NCBI GenBank assembly: GCA_946631075.1 | Contig: CAMOZS010000109.1 | Coordinates: 1-5,960, forward strand | Direction: 5' to 3' | Length of the DNA stretch: 5,960 nucleotides | Origin: an uncultured Bacillota bacterium | GTDB lineage: Bacteria > Bacillota > Clostridia > Peptostreptococcales > Anaerovoracaceae | Shown: positions 1-5,960 of the stretch, piece by piece | Layout of the letters: the number at the start of each line of letters is the position of its first letter | How positions within the stretch are numbered: the first letter of the stretch is position 1 | Made by a program: the position numbers and the translations under genes | Notes under the pieces: generated by a model | Databases searched by the model: none | What the model was told of the DNA's origin: nothing | Seen by the model: only the letters and a program-made list of their open reading frames with translations

Positions 1-32
1 CCCTGACGTACTAATTGGTTGATTGTAGGCAT
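1..32 (-). CDS. rpsL: Ribosomal protein S12, N-terminal fragment (cut by window edge)
   Basis: The minus strand from 32 reads ATG followed by nine more codons and two bases, giving MPTINQLVRQ, with a next codon starting GG (probably Gly). This matches the well-known start of bacterial S12, which begins MPTINQL(I/V)R in many Firmicutes. S12 sits in the decoding centre of the 30S subunit and is the classic streptomycin-resistance locus; its key loops lie outside the window. Support comes from a good Shine-Dalgarno site seven bases upstream and from position directly after rpoC, the usual place for the str cluster (rpsL-rpsG-fusA-tuf). Only ten full codons are visible, so nothing can be said of the rest of the protein. 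Confidence 0.9.
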   Translation of the reverse strand, partial: MPTINQLVRQ

Positions 33-39
33 CCTTTAT

Positions 40-46
40 CTCCTTT
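40..46 (-). promoter_or_regulatory. rpsL ribosome binding site
   Basis: The minus strand reads AAAGGAG at 46-40, followed by a seven-base spacer (39-33) and the ATG at 32. The match to the anti-Shine-Dalgarno sequence and the spacing are near ideal, and they support the rpsL start call despite the short visible reading frame. Confidence 0.88.
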
Positions 47-65
47 CTTCAAAAAATTTTCTTAT

Positions 66-89
66 CTGCGATTCCATTTGAAATCACAG
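66..89 (-). promoter_or_regulatory. Possible hairpin in the rpsL leader
   Basis: On the minus strand CTGTGATT (89-82) can pair with AATCGCAG (73-66) around an eight-base loop, giving an eight-pair stem with one G-U wobble. On the plus strand the same position is a C-A mismatch, so the fold is better in the rpsL-sense RNA. A six-T run follows at 56-51, but nine bases beyond the stem, which is too far for a standard terminator. It lies between the predicted rpsL promoter and the ribosome binding site, so it could be a 5' UTR stability or attenuation element. A stem this short can also arise by chance. Confidence 0.3.
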
Positions 90-98
90 CCGAAAGTC

Positions 99-128
99 AT
101 TTTATCATTACAAAGGCTGGATTGTCAA
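99..128 (-). promoter_or_regulatory. Predicted sigma-A promoter for rpsL
   Basis: The minus strand carries a perfect -35 box TTGACA at 128-123 and a -10 box TAAAAT at 104-99 (five of six to TATAAT), separated by 18 bases. TGA stands directly before the -10 box, giving an extended -10 motif. The start point would fall near 92, leaving a leader of about 60 bases before the rpsL ATG. This suggests the ribosomal protein cluster can be transcribed separately from rpoBC. The -35 box lies in the loop of the inverted repeat annotated at 109-158. The call rests on motif match and placement only. Confidence 0.68.
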
Positions 129-158
129 TTGATTTCGATCCAGCCTTGTAGTTTTTTT
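109..158 (+). terminator. Intrinsic terminator facing the plus strand
   Basis: AAGGCTGGAT (113-122) pairs perfectly with ATCCAGCCTT (138-147). With A112 bulged, TAC (109-111) also pairs with GTA (148-150), giving about 13 pairs around a 15-base loop. A single G and then seven T (152-158) follow on the plus strand, the standard layout of a Rho-independent terminator for plus-strand RNA. On the minus strand, the direction of rpoC and rpsL, the stem is followed only by a mixed TTTGTAATGA sequence, so termination of rpoBC transcripts here would be weak. No plus-strand gene is visible in the window, so its likely target is antisense transcription coming from the rpsL side. Confidence 0.7.
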
Positions 159-160
159 AT

Positions 161-187
161 TCAGTTTGACTGATCAGAAAATCAGTC
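161..187. repeat. Overlapping small inverted repeats at the rpoC stop codon
   Basis: GACTGAT (168-174) and ATCAGTC (181-187) form a perfect seven-pair stem with a six-base loop; on the minus strand the stem includes the last rpoC sense codon (GAC) and the TGA stop. A second stem, TCAGT (161-165) with ACTGA (169-173), shares the middle arm, so the two cannot form together. No T-run follows on the minus strand, so this is not a terminator by itself. It could help define or protect the 3' end of rpoC mRNA, or may be incidental. Confidence 0.4.
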
Positions 188-3100
188 GTAAGGATTCTCG
201 TCGATATCCGTCTCTGAAGCGAAGGCGTCCTCGGCCGCGTACTCCTCAGCCGCTGCCAGATCACTGGCTGTGGCCATCTCCGGAGCCACGCCGTCGAATT
301 CCTCGTTCAGCTCGGCTTCTTCTTCCTCTTCCAGTTCCATCTGTCTCTGCATCTCGCGGTAGGCCTCGATCAGCTCAAGGTTCACGCCGTAATCCAGCTC
401 GATGTTCCTGTACTTCCTCATGCCGGTTCCGGCCGGGATCAGCTTACCGATGATGACGTTCTCCTTAAGGCCTTCCAGATGGTCGGTCTTGCCCTTGATG
501 GCCGCGTCGGTCAGTACCCTTGTGGTCTCCTGGAAGGATGCAGCTGACAGGAAGGAGTTGGTCGCCAGGGATGCCTTGGTGATTCCCAGCAGGACTCTCT
601 CCGCCTCAGCCGGCTGTCCGCCTTCGGCTACAGCCTTTGCATTGGCCTCTTCGACTTCGAACTTGCCGTACTGTCCGCCCGGCAGCAGTCCTGTATCACC
701 AGGATCGTTGACCTTCATCTTGGAAAGCATCTGTCCGACGATGACCTCGATGTGCTTATCATTGATATCTACACCCTGGTTCTTGTATACTCTCTGCACT
801 TCCTTGAGGAGGTACTGGTATACGCCGTCGACGCCGTTGAGACGAAGGATGTCCTTGGGATCCAGAGGTCCGCTGGTGATGTTGGAGCCTGCCGTGATGT
901 ACTCGCCCTCGGTGACGCAGATGCGGGCGCCGTAGGGGATCTCATAGACCTTCTCTTCTTCACCTCTGACCTTGATCTCGGTCTTATTGTCAGCCGTTGA
1001 TTCGATGGAAACAACGGTTCCGTCCGCTTCGCAGATCTGAGCAAGTCCCTTGGGCTTTCTGGCCTCGAACAGCTCCTCGACTCTCGGCAGACCCTGGGTG
1101 ATGTCTGTACCCGCGACGCCTCCGGTATGGAAGGTACGCATGGTCAGCTGTGTACCCGGCTCACCGATGGACTGAGCTGCCTGGATGCCGACGGCCTCGC
1201 CGATGTTGACGCTTTCGCCGGTGGCCAGGTTTCTGCCGTAGCACTTGGCGCAGACGCCGGTCCTGCTCTGGCAGGTCATGACCGAACGGATAGCGACACG
1301 CTTGATACCGGCCGCCTCGATGGCGCTTGCCGCAGCCTCGCTGATCTCCTCATCCTGCTCGACGATCAGTTCGCCGGTCTCAGGATCCGTGATGTCATTG
1401 AGAGCCGTTCTGCCGACGATACGGTCCTTGAGCTTCTCGATGACTTCCTTGCCGTCATTGAATTCGCTGACCTCGATACCTTCGTAGGTGCCGCAGTCGT
1501 CTTCTCTGACGATCACGTTATGGGAAACGTCGACCAGTCTTCTGGTCAGGTAACCGGAGTCCGCGGTACGCAGAGCCGTATCCGCCAGACCCTTTCTCGC
1601 GCCGTTGGAGGACAGGAAGTACTCCAGTACGGACAGGCCTTCACGGAAGTTAGCCTTGATCGGGATCTCGATGGTCTTACCGGTAGCGTTGGCCATCAGA
1701 CCACGCATGCCGCCGATCTGAGAGATCTGCTTCTTGTTACCACGAGCACCGGAGTTGGCCATGATGAACAGGTTGTTCAGGGAACCCAGGTTGTCCATCA
1801 TCGCTTCGGTGACGTCATCTGTTGTCTTCTTCCAGATCTCCAGGACCTTGTCGTATCTCTCCTTGTCGGATACCAGGCCGCTCCTGTAGACCTTGTCGTA
1901 TTTATCGACCTGGGCCTCCGCGTCGGCGATGATCTGAGCCTTGGCCTCCGGGATCTCCATGTCGGAGATACTGATGGTGATGGCCGCCTTCGTGGAATAG
2001 TGGTAACCCATGTCTTTGATGTAGTCCAGCATCAGGACCGTTTCTGTGTTGCCGTGGACACGGTAGCAGCGGTCGATGATCTGGCCCAGACGTTTCTTGT
2101 CGCAGAGGAAGTCGATCTCTAGCGAATAGGGATCGTTCTCTCTGTCCTCAACGTAGCCCAGATCCTGGGGGATCTGCTGGTTGAAGATGAAGCGTCCGAC
2201 GGTCGACTCGACCAGTCTGCCTCTCTCGTCATCCTCTCCCGCGTACATTCTGACCTTGACCCTGGCGTGGATGCCGACCTGGCCTGTCTCGTAAGCCATC
2301 AGCATTTCCGCCATATCGGTAAAGACCTTGCCGTCGCCCCTCTCTGCCGCAGTGTTTCTCTTGCCTTCCTCCTGGCCCGGGTGGGTCAGGTAGTAGCTTC
2401 CCAGGATCATATCCTGAGTCGGCGTGGTGATCGGGGACCCGTCCTTGGGCGCCAGGATGTTGTTGACAGACAGCATCAGGAATCTGGCTTCTGCCTGGGC
2501 CTCGACGGAAAGGGGTACGTGGACCGCCATCTGGTCTCCGTCGAAGTCAGCGTTGAAGGCCGTACATGCCAGCGGGTGCAGCTTGATGGCCTTGCCTTCG
2601 ACCAGGACCGGCTCGAAAGCCTGGATACCCAGTCTGTGCAGGGTCGGGGCACGGTTCAGCATGACCGGATGCTCCTGGATGACCTCTTCGAGGACGTCCC
2701 ATACCTCCGGACGGACCTTCTCGACCATTCTCTTGGCGCTCTTGATGTTGTGGGCTGTACCGTTCTCGACCAGCAGCTTCATGATGAAGGGCTTGAACAG
2801 TTCCAGGGCCATCTTCTTCGGCAGGCCGCACTGATAGAACTTCAGCTCGGGGCCGACGACGATAACGGAACGTCCTGAATAGTCGACACGCTTGCCCAGC
2901 AGGTTCTGACGGAATCTTCCCTGCTTGCCCTTGAGCATATCGGAAAGGGACTTGAGTGGTCTTGAGCCGGGGCCTGTGACCGCTCTTCCTCTTCTGCCGT
3001 TATCGATCAGCGCGTCTACCGCTTCCTGCAGCATGCGCTTCTCGTTTCTGACGATGATATCCGGCGCGTTCAGCTCCAGAAGTCTCTTCAGACGGTTGTT

Positions 3101-3913
3101 TCTGTTGATGACTCTTCTGTACAGATCGTTCAGGTCGGATGTGGCGAATCTGCCGCCGTCCAGCTGGACCATAGGACGAAGATCCGGCGGGATGACCGGG
3201 ATAACGTCCAGGACCATCCATTCCGGCCGGTTGCCGGAAACACGCAGGGCTTCGATAACTTCCAGTCTTCTAACGATCCGGACCTTCTTCTGGCCGGTCG
3301 CCTTGGACAGTTTCTCCTTCAGATCCTCGCTCAGCTCATCCAGGTCTACTCTCTCCAGCAGTTCCTTGATGGCTGCCGCGCCGATGCCGGCCTTGAACTT
3401 GATGGCCGGATCGTCCATAGCTTCACGATACTGGTTCTCCGTCAGGATCTCCATGTAGCTGAAGCCGGAATTGCCCGGATCGGTAACGATAAAGTTAGCG
3501 AAATACAGGACCTTCTCCAGGGTACGGGGGGAGATGTCCAGGACCAGTCCCATTCTGGAGGGGATTCCCTTGAAGTACCAGATATGGGATACCGGTGTGG
3601 CCAGCTCGATGTGGCCCATTCTCTCTCTTCTGACCTTGGCCTTGGTGACCTCGACGCCGCACTTGTCGCAGACGATGCCCTTGTAGCGGATCCTCTTGTA
3701 TTTACCGCAGTGGCATTCCCAGTCTTTGGTCGGTCCGAAGATCCTCTCGCAGTACAGACCGTCCCGTTCGGGCTTCAGTGTTCTGTAGTTGATGGTTTCC
3801 GGTTTGGTGACTTCGCCGTGAGACCAGCTGCGGATCTTATCCGGAGAGGCAAGTTCGATTTTCAGGGAGTCAAAATTGTTCAGTTCGTAGTTGGATTCAT
3901 CACGCATCTTCAT
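182..3913 (-). CDS. rpoC: DNA-directed RNA polymerase subunit beta'
   Basis: This gene encodes the clamp-forming, Mg-binding large subunit of RNA polymerase (1243 residues), complete in the window. Visible landmarks in order: the N-terminal zinc site Cys67, Cys69, Cys82, Cys85; clamp helices near 258-305, ending NGRRGR; the switch-2 region around KGKQGRFRQNLLGKRVDYSG (328-347); the catalytic NADFDGD at 454-460 (nt 2534-2554), whose Asp456, Asp458 and Asp460 hold the active-site magnesium; the bridge helix around 770-802; the second zinc site Cys807, Cys881, Cys888, Cys891; and the trigger loop GEPGTQLTMRTFH ending at His929. The large trigger-loop insertion of E. coli beta' is absent, which explains a length near that of Firmicutes homologues rather than about 1400. 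The last 53 residues hold 21 Asp/Glu and no Lys/Arg, probably disordered. The outermost ATG is given as start; ATG at 3907 (residue 3) is better spaced from the ribosome binding site and may be the true start. Translation is probably coupled to rpoB. Confidence 0.99.
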   Translation of the reverse strand: MKMRDESNYELNNFDSLKIELASPDKIRSWSHGEVTKPETINYRTLKPERDGLYCERIFGPTKDWECHCGKYKRIRYKGIVCDKCGVEVTKAKVRRERMGHIELATPVSHIWYFKGIPSRMGLVLDISPRTLEKVLYFANFIVTDPGNSGFSYMEILTENQYREAMDDPAIKFKAGIGAAAIKELLERVDLDELSEDLKEKLSKATGQKKVRIVRRLEVIEALRVSGNRPEWMVLDVIPVIPPDLRPMVQLDGGRFATSDLNDLYRRVINRNNRLKRLLELNAPDIIVRNEKRMLQEAVDALIDNGRRGRAVTGPGSRPLKSLSDMLKGKQGRFRQNLLGKRVDYSGRSVIVVGPELKFYQCGLPKKMALELFKPFIMKLLVENGTAHNIKSAKRMVEKVRPEVWDVLEEVIQEHPVMLNRAPTLHRLGIQAFEPVLVEGKAIKLHPLACTAFNADFDGDQMAVHVPLSVEAQAEARFLMLSVNNILAPKDGSPITTPTQDMILGSYYLTHPGQEEGKRNTAAERGDGKVFTDMAEMLMAYETGQVGIHARVKVRMYAGEDDERGRLVESTVGRFIFNQQIPQDLGYVEDRENDPYSLEIDFLCDKKRLGQIIDRCYRVHGNTETVLMLDYIKDMGYHYSTKAAITISISDMEIPEAKAQIIADAEAQVDKYDKVYRSGLVSDKERYDKVLEIWKKTTDDVTEAMMDNLGSLNNLFIMANSGARGNKKQISQIGGMRGLMANATGKTIEIPIKANFREGLSVLEYFLSSNGARKGLADTALRTADSGYLTRRLVDVSHNVIVREDDCGTYEGIEVSEFNDGKEVIEKLKDRIVGRTALNDITDPETGELIVEQDEEISEAAASAIEAAGIKRVAIRSVMTCQSRTGVCAKCYGRNLATGESVNIGEAVGIQAAQSIGEPGTQLTMRTFHTGGVAGTDITQGLPRVEELFEARKPKGLAQICEADGTVVSIESTADNKTEIKVRGEEEKVYEIPYGARICVTEGEYITAGSNITSGPLDPKDILRLNGVDGVYQYLLKEVQRVYKNQGVDINDKHIEVIVGQMLSKMKVNDPGDTGLLPGGQYGKFEVEEANAKAVAEGGQPAEAERVLLGITKASLATNSFLSAASFQETTRVLTDAAIKGKTDHLEGLKENVIIGKLIPAGTGMRKYRNIELDYGVNLELIEAYREMQRQMELEEEEEAELNEEFDGVAPEMATASDLAAAEEYAAEDAFASETDIDENPYD

Positions 3914-3915
3914 TT

Positions 3916-3923
3916 CCCTCCTT
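3916..3923 (-). promoter_or_regulatory. rpoC ribosome binding site, overlapping the rpoB stop codon
   Basis: The minus strand reads AAGGAGGG at 3923-3916, and its two leading A bases are the last two of the rpoB TAA stop. From the AAGGAGG core the gap to the ATG at 3913 is only three bases, while the gap to the ATG at 3907 is nine. The nine-base gap is closer to normal bacterial spacing, so this site favours the downstream start. Overlap with the rpoB stop fits ribosomes passing directly from rpoB to rpoC. Confidence 0.85.
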
Positions 3924-5960
3924 ATTCCTCATCAGCCTTCATCTCATCATCTATATCGAAGTTCTCGATGTCGTCCAGATCATGCTCCTCTTCGTCTACC
4001 GACTTCAGAGCTTCCTCATCCGGCTCCATCTCGTCATCATCCGGGAAGTCGTCTTCCTCATCGTAGTCGTCATCCGGATCCTCGTCATCGTACATGGCCT
4101 CCTGAGCCCGCATCTCCTGCTCCAGCTCAGCGTCGACGATCCGTTCGATACCGGCGAATCCGCCGACATCATCTGTGTCTCTGATCTCGATCTCTTCGTT
4201 GTCCTCGGACAGGACCTTGACATCCAGACACAAACTCTGCATCTCCTTGATCAGGACCTTGAAGGATTCCGGAATACCAGGCTCCGGAATGTTCTCGCCC
4301 TTGACGATGGCTTCGTAGGTCTTGACACGGCCGACCACGTCGTCGGACTTGACCGTCAGGATCTCCTGCAGTGTATAGGCAGCGCCGTAAGCTTCCAGGG
4401 CCCAGACTTCCATCTCTCCGAACCGCTGTCCGCCGAACTGGGCCTTGCCGCCCAGAGGCTGCTGTGTTACCAGTGAGTACGGGCCGGTCGAACGGGCGTG
4501 GATCTTGTCGTCGACCAGGTGGTGCAGTTTCAGCATGTACATGTATCCGACAGTGACCGGATTGTCGAAGTAATCACCGGTCCGGCCGTCACGCAGCCGC
4601 AGCTTGCCGCTGCCGTCGTATCCGGTCTCCTTGAGGAGCTCGATGATGTCCTTCTCGTTGGCTCCGTCGAATACAGGCGTAGCGATGTACCAGTCTTTGC
4701 TCTTGGCCGCCAGACCCAGATGGACCTCCAGTACCTGTCCGACGTTCATACGGGACGGTACGCCCAGGGGGTTCAGCATGACCTGCAAAGGCTGTCCGTT
4801 CTCCATGAACGGCATATCCTCTTCCGGAAGGATCCGGGAGATAACGCCCTTGTTGCCGTGGCGTCCCGCCATCTTGTCGCCTACGCTGATCTTTCTCTTG
4901 GTCGCGATGTAGACTCTGACCAGCTTGTTGACGCCCGGCGGCAGCTCGTCGCCGTTCTCTCTGGAGAAGGTCTTGACGTTGACGACGATACCTGTCTCGC
5001 CGTGGGGCACCTTCAGGGAGGTGTCTCTGACTTCTCTGGCCTTCTCGCCGAAGATGGCTCTCAGCAGACGCTCTTCTGCTGTCAGCTCGGTCTCGCCCTT
5101 CGGGGTGACCTTGCCGACCAGGATATCGGAGGAGTTGACCTCCGCGCCGATGCGGATGATACCTTCCTCGTCCAGGTCCTTCAGGGCATCTTCACCGACA
5201 TTGGGGATGTCTCTGGTGATCTCTTCGGGTCCCAGCTTGGTATCTCTCGCTTCGGATTCATATTTCTCAATGTGGATCGATGTGAGCACATCGTCCATGA
5301 TCAGACGCTCGTTCAGGATGATGGCGTCCTCGTAGTTGTAGCCCTCCCAGGTCATGAAGCCGATCAGCAGGTTCTTGCCCAGAGCGACTTCGCCGTTGGA
5401 TGTGGACGGACCGTCAGCGATGGTCTCCTTCTCCTCGACGTGCTCGCCCTTGGAGACGATCGGTCTCTGGTTGATGCAGGTTCCCTGGTTGGAACGCTTG
5501 AACTTCAGCATGTGGTAGATATCCACGCCTTCACCGTCATCTCTGGTGATCTTGATGGTATCCGCGGACACATAGCTGACCGTTCCAGCGTGCTTGGCCA
5601 GCTGCACGACGCCGGAGTCTCTGGCTGCCTTGTATTCGATACCGGTTCCGACCATGGGAGCTTCTGTCACCATGAGGGGAACGGCCTGTCTCTGCATGTT
5701 GGAACCCATCAGGGCACGGTTAGCGTCGTCGTTCTCCAGGAAGGGGATCATCGCTGTAGCGACGGATACGACCTGCTTGGGAGATACGTCCATGTAGTCG
5801 ACGACCTCACGGGGCACCAGGTCGATGTCGCCGCCCTTGCCTCTGGCCGCTACCTTCATGTTGGCGAAGTGGCCTTCGGAATCCAGGGGCTCATTGGCCT
5901 GAGCTACGATCTTATCTTCTTCATCGTCCGCCGTCAGATAGTGGATCTCATCGGTAACGA
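3922..5960 (-). CDS. rpoB: DNA-directed RNA polymerase subunit beta, C-terminal part (5' end outside window)
   Basis: The reading frame is open to the right edge and gives 678 full codons beginning VTDEIHYL; numbering here counts from that Val. The Met encoded at 5859 is internal, because family-conserved sequence continues upstream of it. Landmarks: NRALMGSNMQRQAVP (81-95), whose second Arg (90) aligns with E. coli Arg687 of the rifampicin region; YEDAIILNE with Glu210 and Asp211 near the active centre; GDKMAGRHGNKG with Lys362 and Lys370, aligning with E. coli Lys1065 and Lys1073, which contact the RNA end and NTP; LNPLGVPSRMN (395-405); and the C-terminal GGKAQFGGQRFGEMEVWALEA block that packs against beta' (503-523). 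The main rifampicin clusters I and II lie upstream, outside the window. The large insertion that E. coli carries before the catalytic block is absent. After the family core ends near EIEIRD (589-594), a long tail follows whose last 56 residues are 35 Asp/Glu. It ends eight bases before the first rpoC ATG. Confidence 0.99.
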   Translation of the reverse strand, partial: VTDEIHYLTADDEEDKIVAQANEPLDSEGHFANMKVAARGKGGDIDLVPREVVDYMDVSPKQVVSVATAMIPFLENDDANRALMGSNMQRQAVPLMVTEAPMVGTGIEYKAARDSGVVQLAKHAGTVSYVSADTIKITRDDGEGVDIYHMLKFKRSNQGTCINQRPIVSKGEHVEEKETIADGPSTSNGEVALGKNLLIGFMTWEGYNYEDAIILNERLIMDDVLTSIHIEKYESEARDTKLGPEEITRDIPNVGEDALKDLDEEGIIRIGAEVNSSDILVGKVTPKGETELTAEERLLRAIFGEKAREVRDTSLKVPHGETGIVVNVKTFSRENGDELPPGVNKLVRVYIATKRKISVGDKMAGRHGNKGVISRILPEEDMPFMENGQPLQVMLNPLGVPSRMNVGQVLEVHLGLAAKSKDWYIATPVFDGANEKDIIELLKETGYDGSGKLRLRDGRTGDYFDNPVTVGYMYMLKLHHLVDDKIHARSTGPYSLVTQQPLGGKAQFGGQRFGEMEVWALEAYGAAYTLQEILTVKSDDVVGRVKTYEAIVKGENIPEPGIPESFKVLIKEMQSLCLDVKVLSEDNEEIEIRDTDDVGGFAGIERIVDAELEQEMRAQEAMYDDEDPDDDYDEEDDFPDDDEMEPDEEALKSVDEEEHDLDDIENFDIDDEMKADEE

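Noticed and set aside
113..147. Inverted repeat as a mobile-element end or attachment site
   Set aside because: There is no transposase, target duplication or second copy in the window, and the T-run beside the stem fits a terminator better.
166..453. Plus-strand frame starting just past the terminator T-run
   Set aside because: It begins in the intergenic region but runs antisense through the rpoC 3' end; the Arg/Pro-rich product is typical of an antisense frame over acidic codons.
1127..2122. Plus-strand open frame of 331 codons opposite rpoC
   Set aside because: It lies wholly antisense to highly conserved rpoC, resembles no family I know, and its Asp/Leu/Val-rich composition is what the complement of such codons produces.
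2267..2878. Plus-strand open frame of 203 codons, plus similar ones at 402-935, 2925-3458 and 3584-4066
   Set aside because: All are shadows of rpoC or of the rpoB-rpoC junction. None has a convincing ribosome site or a recognisable protein, and conservation of the minus-strand product explains the sequence.
3925..4092. Tandem DNA repeat in the GAT/GAC/GAA/GAG-rich rpoB 3' end
   Set aside because: Codons are mixed without a fixed repeat unit; it is low-complexity coding sequence for an acidic tail, not an array.
5857..5859. ATG at 5859 as the start of rpoB
   Set aside because: The frame stays open upstream to the window edge and encodes conserved beta sequence (VTDEIHYL, EGHFAN), so this Met is internal.
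1..5960. A previously undescribed system in this window
   Set aside because: More than 97 percent of the bases belong to rpoB, rpoC or rpsL with normal motifs, and the remaining 149 bases are explained as expression signals.

Overview
The window is a conserved housekeeping segment read entirely on the minus strand. It holds the 3' part of rpoB (RNA polymerase beta), the complete rpoC (beta'), a 149-base intergenic region, and the first ten codons of rpsL (ribosomal protein S12) at the left edge. This is the bacterial rpoBC-str arrangement, in which polymerase subunit genes lead into the rpsL cluster. Both polymerase subunits have the low-insertion form of Firmicutes: beta' has no large insertion in the trigger loop, and beta has no large insertion before its catalytic GDKMAGRHGNKG block. 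Together with strong GGAGG-type ribosome binding sites and the sequence character of both proteins, this suggests a Clostridia-class Firmicute. I cannot name a genus. The coding DNA looks fairly GC-rich, while the intergenic region is AT-rich.

Right to left, in the direction of transcription: 5960-3922 is rpoB, whose 5' part lies outside the window. Eight bases separate its stop from the first possible rpoC start, and that gap is mostly the rpoC ribosome binding site. rpoC fills 3913-182. The region 181-33 then holds an inverted repeat at the rpoC stop codon, a strong intrinsic-terminator structure whose T-run faces the plus strand, a near-consensus sigma-A promoter reading toward rpsL with its -35 box in the terminator's loop, a short leader hairpin, and the rpsL ribosome binding site. 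rpsL starts at 32 and runs off the left edge.

RpoB and RpoC form the two halves of the polymerase catalytic centre and are probably translated from one mRNA. rpsL may be reached by readthrough from rpoC and also from its own promoter. I see no novel system, mobile element, CRISPR array or RNA gene. The parts most worth a second look are the compact two-direction signal between rpoC and rpsL and the very acidic C-terminal tail of RpoB.
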